Source: Sisyra terminalis
Lineage: Eukaryota > Arthropoda > Insecta > Neuroptera > Sisyridae
Reading direction: 5' to 3'
Assembly (NCBI GenBank): GCA_958496175.1
Contig: OY292274.1
Coordinates: 70,628,630 to 70,692,629 of the forward strand
DNA: 64,000 nt
A program made the position numbers and the translations under genes. Shown here one piece after another: positions 52,496 through 64,000 of this stretch; the first letter of the stretch is position 1; each line of letters begins with the position of its first letter. The notes beneath the pieces are model-generated. The model was not told the origin of the DNA. It searched no databases and saw only the letters and a list, made by a program, of their open reading frames with translations.

Positions 52496-53335
52496 ATAAG
52501 AAAGTCTATGAAGTGGTCGATGGATTCAGATTCCCAGGCTGGTAGGTGGTGTTGGAGCAGATTTTAGAGATATAAATTTGAAAAATCAAAAAATTTTTTT
52601 TTTCATAATCCGATAGTTTAGATATTCAAAAATATCCTCCGAAAAGGATTTTTCAAAATTCAAATTACTTCCGAAGTTATAGCGGTTTTTTATGAAGCTG
52701 GGATGGCTGATTAAGAGAATGTAAGCAATACATACTATTCTATCAATTACGCTGCCTGAAATTTAACGTAAAACTTAAAACACGTTTTTCTCGAAACTGT
52801 CTTTTTCAAAATTCGATACCCACAATTTCTCAGGTTCTACTCAATCAATTTACCTGAAATTTTTACAGAGTCTTCTTTATAGACTTGTCTATGTCTGGAA
52901 CTATCCCCATCCCCAAATTTTGGTTTTTACTATTTTTAAAAAATTCGAAACAGTCCAAAAAAAGTGAGACAAAAATTGTTTTTTTTTTCAGGCAGTCGCT
53001 ATTTCGTGAAAAAATTTTTTTCATACTTTTCCGTAGTTTCAGACATTGCGACATTATTCTAGATTAATAATATTTTTTTTTTTTTTGGGTCAGATTACTA
53101 GGCGGGTTGAAATCGTGGGTATGGTCACGTGGCAATTTTTTGAGACCCCCTCACTTCATCAGCTGCTAATTTTTGAAATTTTTAACTTTTTTTTATTTTT
53201 TTCTGTATTCTTGAAATGTTAATAGGTAAATAACTGATAAAAAAATGGATTGCAATAATATTAATTGGCTATTTTTTATGACACTTCAAAAATTACATGA
53301 AATTCATGCCTCTAGACTAGAATACTCCCTTAACA
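52496..53335. other. AT-rich spacer
   Basis: Frames at 52863-53067 on both strands overlap and are K/F-rich. No gene or repeat called. Confidence 0.3.
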
Positions 53336-55139
53336 TTTTTGTCTGTCTGTGTGTCCCAATTTAACTAAAGAACGGAACAACCGAATTTAATGAAATTTTG
53401 TATTAAGATACAACACAATTTCCCACGGACTATAGGCTACTTATCATTCCAAAAAAATAATAAGGGAAAGTATTTCCAAGGGATGAAAATAGAAATTTTT
53501 ACTTTAGACAGGCGAGTTATATATCATTGGAAAGGTAATTTAAAGTTAGGAAATAAAAGAGTAAAAGGGGTGACTAAGTTTGTATGAGAACATGTAGAGT
53601 TAATCGAAAATCGAAATTTTGAATTTTATAAGTGTAATTAATAAATAAATAATTAATTAATAATAATTTTCTGTTTTTGTTATATCATTTTAGCTACAGC
53701 ATTTTAAATAACGTCATTTCACTTAATTGGTATGAAAGTTTAGGTAGTAGGTACTCATACCAAATACCAAAGAGGCAGTTTTTAATTTTTGTTTGTTTTT
53801 CAACAATCAAACTTTATTAAAATCTAATTTTTTTGATCCAATGATTGTGACCTGGAGTAATTATTTAACATTAAGGGAGCAATTTTTTGTTACATATTTC
53901 ATTATCAATCCAAAAATAAAATCTTCCAAACCAACTTTTCTTCGGTATTTAGAAAAATTTGAAAATCAAATATTGTTATTGAAAATAAATAAAATATTCG
54001 AATTTCCTTCCACGCTTTCTATCTATTTCCAACAATTTTGTATGTCCAACGTCCAAATGTGCGAAATCGAATTGCTTTTTAGTCATGATAACCAAAATAA
54101 AGATCATGATTTTTTTCGTTTTACATTGTATTGTCCAATATAAATGCATATTTGTGTCGATGAAATTTGGAAAATGTTTTTCTTATACGATGCAGATATA
54201 TAATACGAAAAGGGTTTTTGATAATTCCTCCTCTAAAAGAGTGAAAAATGGTGGCAAAGTTTGTCCGGCATAACATCTAATAAACAATCGAAATTTCAAA
54301 TTTAATTATCAAAGTATGTTCGTTAAAGACGAAACGTTTTATCGCTTAAAATAAAACAATGTTGGTTTATTATTAGAAACAAAAACGTAGGATCTGCTTT
54401 AAAATTTAAACTCTAATCTATATATCTTAAAAAAAGTTAAGTTCATAAGTGAGCATTACGTTTTTTTGCCTTCACATATTGTAAAACTGATAATCCGATA
54501 TACGTAATCACAAATACATTAGTGAGCGAATATCGAGTAGCGAGAAATTCGGCGAACTGAAAGGAAATGGTTTAATTATATAGTTGAAATTCAGATATTT
54601 TAATAATAAGTGCATAGATACACAATGGTTATACTTGATTATAGAGGAACTGGGTTTCGTGCATTTGAACAAATTTTAATTTCGCAGTAGTTTTGTACAT
54701 TTCAGTAGTGTAAAAGTTGAGACAATGAAATGGGATTTCTATTAAAATTCTAAATATCTGGGCGAGTGTTTTGATAACTTTTGACTGTTTTAAGTCATAA
54801 TTATGACTGATTTTATTGAACTTGGCGATATTTTTTATTTATGTATAGATGGTGATTGATTTACGGATTAATTGGTTCACGGTAGGTATACGGAATGGAC
54901 CATACTCTTTTTAGATATTTATAAATATTTTTTGAAAATTAATTGATCATTATATACAACTATTTTATTCTAAGTAACAGTTTATTAAATGTGTCTTTTT
55001 CAAGTCGACAAAATAGTGTTTCAGGTATGATTATGTTTTTCGTAAAAGAAATTTTTCATACACCAATACAAATAGCAAATTTAAAAAGAAAATATAATCT
55101 ACACCTATGTTACGCAGGCGAAGCCGCGGGGATCAGCTA
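53336..55139 (+). mobile_element. Helitron-like element, 5' truncated, with 3' terminus
   Basis: It starts inside the 5' region (GTCTGTCTGTGTGTCCC, AACTAAAGAACGGAAC, TAGACAGGCGAG) without TCTATACTAA. It contains a unit-C-like stretch at 54205-54360 (CCTCTAAAAGAG, ACAATCGAAATTTCAAATTT) and ends with GCGAAGCCGCGGGGATCAGC and TAG at 55139, next base T. The GGCGAAGCC hairpin and CTAG end followed by T are diagnostic of insect Helitrons. No Rep or helicase motif; the frame at 53793-54143 is not recognised. Confidence 0.75.
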
Positions 55140-55984
55140 GTTAGGAAAATAACATAAAGAAAATCTTATAAAAAAATAATTCAATGGAAAGAATTGGTTC
55201 CCATATGGACATTGGAGTGCAATCATTCACGGTTTTTATTTCGTTCATGTTATTTCGTTGCACTTTATGTGTTAGAATGGCAAAAGCAGTTACGCCCCAA
55301 TATCGTACAATCTCTCATGGTTGCAACAATAATAAACCTGAAAATTTAACAATTTTGCATGTTGTTTAAGGGTTGCTACGTGTGATTTGATGCGAACAAA
55401 TCCCACATACAATAATAGCCTAATAACAATAATTATGAGTTGATTTTATTTTATAATTTTATAATTTTATCATTAACATATCAGTTAAAAATATGTTTTT
55501 CGTTACTGCTCTCATTTGTTATTCGGTTTGAATATTTAATTACACCGCATATATGTGCACGTATTATATGTATTTGAGTTGATTTTTTTTTTCATTAGTT
55601 TAATTATTGGTTTGATATTGAAAATGAATTCAATTATTGAGAGAAATGCATGAATTATTTCTATTTAATTAATAGTTAGTGAGAGAATATTAAAGTCGTG
55701 GAAATTTATTTCAATAAAATTTAAATATCACAATTATAATATTGCGCTCGTTCTATAGCCTTTGGATAATTGGAAATGGTGCCGCGTTCGGCTCGGATTA
55801 TAATCCGCCAGATTTTCATCAATTGTAAATTTGCTACAATTTACTCGACATGTTATTTTGGTGTTTGGTATTGCAACTGACCACTCAATTTAGTGGAATT
55901 ATTTTTCATAAATTATTGGAATAAAATTCATTAGTTTTTCTTTTCGGGATTACAAATTTTGCGTCCCAAAGTATACGTAGGTAT
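55140..55984. other. AT-rich stretch without recognised features
   Basis: A short frame at 55184-55369 has no recognised domain. No repeat match. Confidence 0.35.
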
Positions 55985-58605
55985 CTATTAGACTGATTCA
56001 AAAAAAAAATGATGATTTTTTTTTTCTTAATTATATCGAAAATATTGTTGGGAATGACAAGAAAAAAATCCTGTGAAAGTTTAAGCTCTGAATATTAAGA
56101 GGTGCTGCATTGCAAATTTCGATTTTCCATTTCAAATAACATGGGAACAATATTCTCTGGCACTTTGGAATTTTATAGCTCACGTCAAAGACAATATTTC
56201 GGAATGACCAAGGTATATTCTTGTAGAAAATTGAACGATCTACAAAAAAGGTCTCTCACAAGTTTTTGATATATTTGTTCCTTCAAAAGTTATTCGAGGT
56301 CAAAGTTGAACTAAAGAGAAATTTTAATATTTTTTCAAATTTTTGACGCAACCATCAGTTTTATGAGAAAATTTTATAGGACATTTTTTGTAGAGCACTT
56401 TTTCTTCTATAACTTATCTCTTTAAACGTTTTTGATATTTTTTACAGGTCCTAAGTTATTTAATTAAAATAAAAAAATCAATTTCCAATGTTTTATATAT
56501 ATTCTTCAAAAAGTTAAGATCTTTATGGAATGTCAGAAATGACAAATCTTTGATTTTTACTAACAATATCGGATGTCTAATTCTAGAAAAAAACAGTGTA
56601 GTTTCTCCCTTTAAATGCTTTTCCAGATTTTTAAACTCTCATGACAACCCTCGCTCTTTTGATATTCCGGATTCAAAATTTATTATCTCATGGGTTCGTT
56701 CATAAATTACGACACGCTAAATTAAGTTTTTTCTGACCTACTCGCAATATTTGGGCATGACCAACGTATATTTTTGTACAAAATTGAACGATCTACAAAA
56801 AATGGCTCGTACAAATTTTTGACATATTTATTCGTTCAAAAGTTATTCGAAGTCAAAGTTGAACTAAAGAGAAATTTTAATATTTTTTCTATTTTTTGAC
56901 GCAACCATCAATTTTATGTAAAAATTTTGTAAGAGATTTTTTGTAGAGCACTTTTTTTCCTATAACTTATCTCTGTAAAAGTGTTTTATATTTTTCACAG
57001 GCCCTAAGTTATTTAATAAAAATAAAAAAAAAATTACATCAAAAATATAACAATTCAGGGAATTTTTAGTTTAATGCAAATAACTTAGGACCTGTGAAAA
57101 ATATCAAAAACTTTTGTAGAGATAAGTTATTAGTTTAATTTGATTACAAAATTTCTATCAAATCAGTAAAGCTGTCTTCAGATTGGAACCATAAGTAAAA
57201 CCAGAATAATTGGTACAACTATTTAGATTAGACTTATAGCTCACGTTTGTGACAATATTTCGGAATGACCAATGTATATTCTTGTAGAAAATTAAACGAT
57301 CTACAAAAAAAGTCACGTACAAGTTTATACATTTATTCCTTCAAAAGTTATTCGTGGTCAAAGTTGAACTAAATAGAAGTTTTAATATTTTTTCTATTTT
57401 TTGACGCAACCATCAATTTTATGTAAAAATTTTGTAGGACATTTTTTGTAGAGCACTTTTTTTGCTATAACTTATCTCTATAAAAGTTTTTGATATTTTT
57501 TACAGGTCCTTAGTTATTTGCATTAAACTAAAAAAAATTGTAATTATTTGTTTTAAATTAATTATATTCCCTGACTTATTTTATTTTTAACATATTTTTT
57601 TTTTATTACTTAGAACCGGTAAAAAATAACAAAAACTTTTATAAAGATAAGTTATAGAAAAAAAAGTGCTCTACAAAAAATGTCCTATAAAATTTTCTCG
57701 TAAAATTGATGGTTGCGTCAAAAAATTGAAAAAATATTAAAATTTCTATTTAGTTCAACTTTGACCTAGAATAACTTTTGAAGGAATAACTATATCAAAA
57801 ACTTGTAAGTTACGTTTTTTGTAGATCGTTTAATTTTCTACAAGAATAATATATTTTGGTTATTCTGAAATATTGTCTCCAACATGAGCTATAAGTCTAA
57901 TCTAAATAGTTGTACCAATTATTCTGGTTTTACTAATGGTTCCAATTTGAAGACAGCTTTACTGATTTGATAGAAACTTTGTAATCAACTTCAACTAATA
58001 ACTTATTTTTATAAAAGTTTTTGATATTTTTCACAGGTGCTAAGTCATTTAATTGAAATAAAAGAAATAATTTTTATGTTAAAAATATAACAAATTGAGG
58101 GAATTTTCAGTTAAATGCAAATAACTTTGGATCTGTGAAAAATATCAAAAACTTTTATAGAGATAACTTATAGAAAAAAAAGTGCTCTTCAAAAAAGGTC
58201 CTATAAAATTCTCTCATAAAATTGATCGTTGCGTCAAAAAATTGAAAAAATATTAAATTTTCTCTTTAGTTCAACTTTGAACTCGAATAACTTTTGAAAC
58301 AATAAATATATCAAAAACTTGTACTTGACCTTTTTTGTAGATCATTCAATTTTCTACAAGAATATACCTTGGTCATTCCGAAATATGGTCACCAACGTGA
58401 GCTATAAGTCTTATCTAAATAGTTGTACCAATTATTCTGGTTTTACTTATGGTTCCAATCTGAAGACAGCTTTACGGATTTGATAGAAATTTTGTAATCA
58501 AATTCAACTTATAACTTATTTCTATAAAAGTTTGTGATATTTTTCACAGGTCCTAAGTTATTTAATTAAAATAAAAGAAAATTTTTTTTTGTTAAAAGTT
58601 GTTAA
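55985..58605. repeat. Mosaic array of direct and inverted modules (family D), block 2
   Basis: Forward modules run from 55985 to about 57060 and again from about 57225 to 57600; reversed modules run at about 57610-57990 and 58130-58490. Turning points are hairpins such as TTCACAGGCCCTAAGTTATT at 56995 facing CAAATAACTTAGGACCTGTG at 57076. GTTTTACTTATGGTTCCAAT near 58439 and its mirror at 57178 mark repeated ends. No coding potential. Confidence 0.8.
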
Positions 58606-60522
58606 AAATGTTAAAAAAAAGTTGTTTTCTATGAAGAATTTTGAATGTTAATTTGAATCAATCATGAACGTTAATTGTTGCCACATTATTTCTATGGCAA
58701 TTTTTTTAGAATTTCCTTTTACTGCAACAATACCTTGCAACACCCGACAGGTTTATGTCAGTAAATAATTATTGCACTTTTTGATGTTTTTGCCACTTCT
58801 GCACCGGTTTTTTGTGTGTTGAATTTTATGGTGCACTCTCCAATTAAACTCGATATTATGGGCGATGATCTCGTCACATTTTAACGATGTCATTAAGCCT
58901 TTATGCCGTTGCACTTCTGGTCTAATTTCAAAAAAAAAAAAAAAAAAAAAAAAAAATCGGTGCTTAAGTTCAAAGACTTTGAACGACAAAAACCTCATCC
59001 GAAATAAAATTCGAAGCTTTGCGCTTTGCGCTGATGCTTTGTAATTTATCTCATCAAAACCCACCGTCTTCTACGTGCTGCACTTGCATCATTTTTTTTT
59101 GCGATGCAAGCGGAAATATAAAAGTTTTTTTTTTTTTTAATTAATAAGATGCATTTCGTGTTCTGCAATCTTCAATTTCTACAAAAATTCATATCAATTA
59201 AACTTGCAATAATTGTAATTACTCAATTGATATTCTCTCTTTGGGGAGAATTTTTTGGTGGATAAAAGCCAGACGAACGATAAAAAATTTACGGACTTAA
59301 AACATCGAATAAAAGTGGCACGTGTAAAAAAATGTTATTGTTTACGTTGGGTGCCACTAACATCCACCCCCCGCTCTCCAACCCCGCTCGTCACCCCGTC
59401 CCCGTTTCTAAAGCTCGGCCATCCACACCACAGAGCTTTGCGCTACCTTTTTCTCATGACGATGATTATTTCATCGAACAGGTTACAAGGTTAAGGACCG
59501 CTGAAAAGATACAGACACACATAAACTACCCCTCTCCCCTCACCCCCCACCCCGAACTTACACATTGCACATTTGGCGTCTGGGAAATGTGCGTCGTTCC
59601 AGAAAAACTGTCACCCCCCAACCCCCTGATTTCAACCCCCCGAATACCAAGCTATTCCGCTAGCCAATACCACTAGATGTTGCAAAATTTAAGTCTCTAC
59701 AAAAGTGCACAAGAAAATGAAAATATTTTCGGGGGGTGGAACGCAATCGGTTTGATAAGCCGGAGAGCTTTGTCAAAAGCATGTTATGAAAATGGGGATG
59801 ACAGGGATTGGGGGGTTGAGGGGACATGGGTGAGTTTGGAAATAATGGTTTCGTGCAAGTGGTGGATTTTGTATATTGAAGTTTAGGTGGGAGATGATGC
59901 GTCTAGTCACTCACCCCCCCACCCTCCCACCCCGCGTGTTACACTTGATAGTGAGGTCAACTTAGGTCATACACTCCACTGAAAAAGAGAGGCCTTACAG
60001 AGAAAGCTCGAAAAAGCTCGAAAACTCTTATGCAACTAATGATCATATCATTAAGTTTGGAGCGACAGAAATAACGAAATAAAACTCGGTCTCTTTCTCT
60101 CTTTCTACGTTTCTCAATTGCGCTTTGATTTTCTCTTGTGACTTAATTGGCTATTAAAAACCAATAATATCCAACTTATAATAATTGTCAATTTTTAAAC
60201 GTTAAACATTTCAAATTGGTTGAATTTATTTAGAATTTTCTAATATTTTCTAATTTTCTAATCTTCTCGAAAATCGAGGAAAATCATTTGGACGAGTAGT
60301 ACGAGACAAAGAAAATATACAAATTTCAATAATACTAATAAAGGCTCTAAACATTAACTTAGGGCTTAGCACTACGTCGGATTTTTCTTTTAGGGCTTGC
60401 CTGGAAAATATGCAGGCGACAATTTTTTTTTCTTGAACACTTAAACGACCCGAAAACTACAAATTTTTCAAAGTATTTTTTTACAAATTCCAAAAAATTC
60501 AATACTAACCTAATTTACCTGA
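58606..60522. other. Low-repeat region without a supported gene
   Basis: Poly(A) at 58930-58956, C-runs at 59366-59372, 59540-59550 and 59912-59930. Frames at 59255-59886 are Pro/Ser-rich through C-runs. No domain recognised. Confidence 0.35.
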
Positions 60523-61262
60523 TTAAGGGTGGATCACCGTCAGAACGTAAAAAAAAAATGACTTTTTTAAAACTGCTGCCATTTTTTTTTTTAAATATTA
60601 AAAAACGGTCTTCGGCATGTAAAAGTTGAAGTTTTGAACTATTTTTTTTATTTATTTGCCCCGATATGTCCCCCCCCCTCCCCCTTCCCACTTACAGCGC
60701 TTTGAAAAAGGGTCCACCAAAAATGAGGAGGCAAACAAGGGGAGACAAGTTTTCTCGGAAACCGGAAGTTGGATCATGATTTTCCAAAGAATGTAGGTTT
60801 TGGTAATGCGTCTTCTTGGTACTGAACCTCGAAAATCCGAAAAAGTTGAAAATTCACAAAATGGCGCGACTTGGAAAAAAAAGTTAAAAAAAAACGATTT
60901 TTTTTTGGACCTTTCCCCCTCTCCCATTTTGACGGGGGGAGAGGGAGTTTTGGCCAATTTCAGAGGTTCAGTACCAAGAAGACGTGTTGAACTATAACAC
61001 TCTCCAGTTTCAAGTCAATCCGTCGGATAGTTTCTGAGAAATCTTGTCTCCCAGTTTTAAAAAGTTGATTTCGAAAAAAACGCATTTAAAGTTTTTTTAA
61101 GATATTTTCTTATGTTATTATCAATTTATTCAATTTTTATCAGTGAAAATACATTAGTCAGCTATTCCAATCCTTTTAACACGTTATTCTTGAATGTTAT
61201 AAGAAGACATTTATGGAAAAAAAAATCCAAATTTTTTTTTTCTGAAGGTGATCCACCTTTAA
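60523..61262. mobile_element. TTAA-flanked non-autonomous DNA transposon P, copy 2
   Basis: The element is 60527-61258 (732 bp), flanked by TTAA at 60523-60526 and 61259-61262. Same orientation as copy 1 and similar along its length; it has about 30 extra bases near 61110-61140. Terminal repeats GGGTGGATCACC and GGTGATCCACCT (one mismatch). Confidence 0.88.
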
Positions 61263-63169
61263 AGTCCATAAGTTCTAATAGTAAAGTAAAACATTTTTTT
61301 TTTTTAAATTTTCCCACTTCTGAAAAATGGTAGACAAAGTAGAGTTACGTACAATTTCTTCCTTATCGACACAGTGTCTTCATTACCGACAATCATGGCG
61401 GTTTTTTTAACTCTTTGGAAATTAGGTTATGTCTTGTGTTTTTTTTAAAAATTTCCAAGTAAAAAATTATCTGCTCCCTTTCCCGTTGCTCGGAAAATAC
61501 ATGAAAATTTCGTTGGAGTCGACTGATTTTTTAAATTATGTTTCTTAAGCCAAGAAAAACAACAGATCGTGGTATTATGGTAAAATGCGTCAGCCCACGT
61601 GTGTGTCTAACTTCACAAACATCGGGATGAATTTGGCGGGAAAATTCAAAAAAAAATTCGAATTTTAAATAAAACTAGATAAAATTGATTTGGTTAAGGA
61701 AAATTTGGGAAAATCTTGTACATTGGGAAGATTATGAAGCCTGATTGCCTTAGCCTTTGGTCCTCGAGGTTTAAATTTATTTAATATGGTTCCTTTGTAC
61801 ACCTGCAACCATTTAATAAGACGAGACACGTTCAATATCCCGAATGAACCTACGTACGTACATATAGAACAGTAATTTGGGAATAGGGGATGGGGGGTGC
61901 AATTCTAGCCGGTCTAGTTGGGATGAGATTACGAATGCTCAAGGTGGGATGGGGTGGGATGGGGGGTGGTTTTCAGTGGGAATAAGACGAGACAAGCGGC
62001 AAATCGTATTTTGATGGGACTACGATGTGATGGTGGTGGCAGTGGCGGCGCTGGCGGCGGTGGTGATTTGGGGGTGATTTAGGGGGTACGGCTCCGCGGG
62101 GCTGGGTGCGGTGGGCCAGGACGAAACTAAACTTGGTTCGGTAACGTTTCGAGGTTATTGTGGGGGTGAATGACCGGCAAAGCCGCCCGACGTCTACTGG
62201 ATCTCAAACTGCGTCGCACTCGTGCGTTACGACCCCAAAGGGTTGCAAACTTGCACCAGACACACACACACACACATTTCCAACCCCTAATTCCCAACTA
62301 TTCCTTTTTCCATTTTCGTTCTGTCTCACTCTACCATAATAATACATTTACGACATGTTCGGCTTTACTTCGTTACGTATTATCCTTGAAGCTTTTGAAC
62401 GTTAAATACGTCGGATATATGTCTGTTTTCCATCGATCGATTTTCACGACTGTATGCACATTCTCCCTAAAATTGCAGTATTAATTAATCGAATTTTTCC
62501 GCAATTTTCCACAGTTTTCCACAGTTTTCGGATCTTCGCGGAGCTAAGATAAGCACACTGGAACACATTGGTGCATTTGAATTTCTCGAGTTGCATTTGC
62601 ACTTTTGCGTTTTCATTTCGATTCATTTGAATATTACATTGCACAAGTGCATAATTGCAGCAGATCGATTTTATGCAATGTTTAACGTTCTTTTGTTGCA
62701 CATCTCAATGTCTGAATAAAATTACAATTAAAAATGCACATGCAGATCGCACGTTAGTAATTAGAAAAATGCCTATTTAGTTATCGCTCGTGAAAATCAC
62801 TCATCAACGCATTAATAGCATTCATTACACATTAGCAAATAAAATTACGCGCTATTTGTTTGTTTTTTTTTTTTTTTTTTTATAGTTTCCACCATAAGAA
62901 TAATAATAAATAAACTTTTTTTTCCGTACGTAAATATGTAAAGTTAATGCCGTGCGTGTTAAATTACATTAAATGCAAAAATGTATTTTTCATCATGCGT
63001 TTATATTTATTGCAGCCAAGTCATCTTAATTGCATTTAACTCTGGAAAAGATCATTTGAATGTTTTTTTTTTTGGGGGGGGGAGTTCTTATTTCGGTCGT
63101 ATAGTTACTCATTTATGTTCTGTTGGTTGTTAAATATATAATTAAAAATTTAATATTCGAAATATATAT
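61263..63169. other. Low-repeat region with a GC-rich core
   Basis: 61900-62260 is G/C-rich with GGCGGC repeats and CpGs. 62560-62720 is dense in TTGCAT/TGCATT/ATTGCA words. T-run at 62863-62881 and (CA)n at 62261-62275. The frame at 62170-62484 starts MTGKAARRLLDLKLRRTRAL, an Arg-rich reading of the GC-rich block; no splice or promoter signal supports it. Confidence 0.35.
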
Positions 63170-64000
63170 ATATAAGACTGATTCAGAAAAAAAGATGATT
63201 TTTTTTCTTAATTATATCGAAAATATTGTTGGGAATGACAAAAAAAATTCTGTGAAAGTTTAAGCTCGATTTTCCATTTAAATAACATGGGAACAATATT
63301 CTCTGGCACTTTGGAATTTTATAGCTCACGTTGGTGACAATATTTCGGAATGACCAAAGTATATTCTTGTAGAAAATTGAACGATCTACAAAAAAGGTCG
63401 CGTACAGGTTTTTGATATATTTATTCCTTCAAAAGTTATTCAAAGTCAAAGTTCAACTAAAGAGAAATTTTAATATTTTTTCAATTTTTTGACGCAACCA
63501 TCGATTTTATGAGAAAATTTTATAGGACATTTTTTGTAGAGCACTTTTTTTTCTATAACTTATCTCTATAAAAGTTTTTGATATTTTTCGCAGGTCCTAA
63601 GTTATTTAATTAAAATAAATAAAATAATTTTTATGTTAAAAATATAATAATTCAGGGAATTTTCAGTTTAATGCAAATAACTTAGGACCTATGAAAAATA
63701 TCAAAAACATTTATAGAGATTAGTTATAGGAAATAAAGTGCTCTACAAAAAATGTCCTATACAATTTTCTTATAAAATTGATGGTTGCATTGAAAAATTG
63801 AACAAATATAAAAATTTCTTTTTTGTTCAACTGTGACCTCGAATAACTTTTGAAAAAATAAATATATCAAAAACTTGTCCGAGACCTTTTTTGTAGATCG
63901 TTCAATTTTCTACAAGAACATAACTTGGTCATTCCGAAATATTGTCACCAACGTGAGCTATAAGTCTAATCTAAATACTTGTACCAATTATTCTAGTTTT
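63170..64000. repeat. Mosaic array (family D), block 3, cut by the window end
   Basis: A forward run (ATATTGTTGGGAATGAC, TTTTGACGCAACCATC, ATTTTTCGCAGGTCCTAAG) to about 63660 is followed by a reversed run (CAAATAACTTAGGACCTATG, GATGGTTGCATTG, TTTTTTGTAGATCGTTC) to the end. It is one complete hairpin-like pair of arms joined by TAACATTTTTAATTT-type sequence, and probably the simplest form of the repeat. Confidence 0.8.

Noticed and set aside
62170..62484. Arg-rich ORF beginning MTGKAARRLL as a coding exon
   Set aside because: The basic part is a reading of a short GC-rich block and the rest is T-rich with a (CA)n run. No donor, TATA or homologue was recognised.

Overview
This window looks like AT-rich, intron- or intergenic-type DNA from an arthropod, most likely an insect. 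The reasons are the scarcity of open protein-coding sequence, insect-type Helitron termini, several families of short inverted-repeat transposons, long homopolymers and microsatellites, and one splice-flanked mini-exon. The species cannot be named from sequence alone. No bacterial genes, rRNA genes, intact tRNA genes or CRISPR arrays are visible.

Protein-coding content is very low. The best candidates are a 45-nt exon at 51116-51160 with branch point, pyrimidine tract, AG acceptor and GTAAGT donor, probably carrying a start codon, and a 60-codon intronless ORF at 38529-38711 with a TATA box 63 nt upstream. Longer ORFs at 18632, 25601, 32938 and 44402 are mostly low-complexity translations and are listed with low confidence.

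Most of the rest is nested repeats. (i) Two sequence families of inverted-repeat elements (here HHR-A and HHR-B) carry hammerhead ribozyme cores on one or both strands. Several copies keep every core nucleotide and all three helices. Candidate target-site duplications of 11, 13 and 14 bp and truncated ends suggest retrotransposition, like the hammerhead-bearing Penelope-like elements and retrozymes. (ii) Helitron-like repeats occur with TCTATACTAA 5' ends and two 3' ends in CTAG, some with tRNA-like pol III boxes. Tandem arrays at 1.8-2.75 kb and 42.7-44.2 kb (inverted relative to each other, unit about 345 bp) share sequence with a Helitron interior. (iii) There is a six-copy family of about 150-bp MITEs with 9-bp target duplications. 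(iv) Two TTAA-flanked elements of 710 and 732 bp are present. (v) There is a 181-bp hAT-type MITE with an 8-bp duplication. (vi) MITEs with CCATAAATTACGTCA-like or TTCATAAAATACGT-like ends occur in several pieces. (vii) Long mosaics of direct and inverted modules lie at 19.2-21.6, 56.0-58.6 and 63.2-64.0 kb, the last running off the window.

Layout: 0-6 kb Helitron/tandem repeats, MITE, GC-rich tract, foldback element, MITE, HHR-B; 6-8.5 kb low-repeat; 8.5-16.5 kb TTAA element, Helitrons, TIR element, dispersed repeats; 16.5-19.2 kb low-repeat with a 200-bp duplication; 19.2-21.6 kb mosaic array; 22.7-25.5 kb HHR-B and HHR-A; 25.5-36 kb mixed repeats; 36.5-38 kb hAT end and HHR-A; 38-39.5 kb small gene and CpG-rich tract; 39.8-46 kb MITEs, tandem array, GC-rich tract; 45.3-47 kb three HHR-A copies; 49-55 kb Helitrons, mini-exon, best HHR-B copy; 56-64 kb mosaic arrays and second TTAA element.
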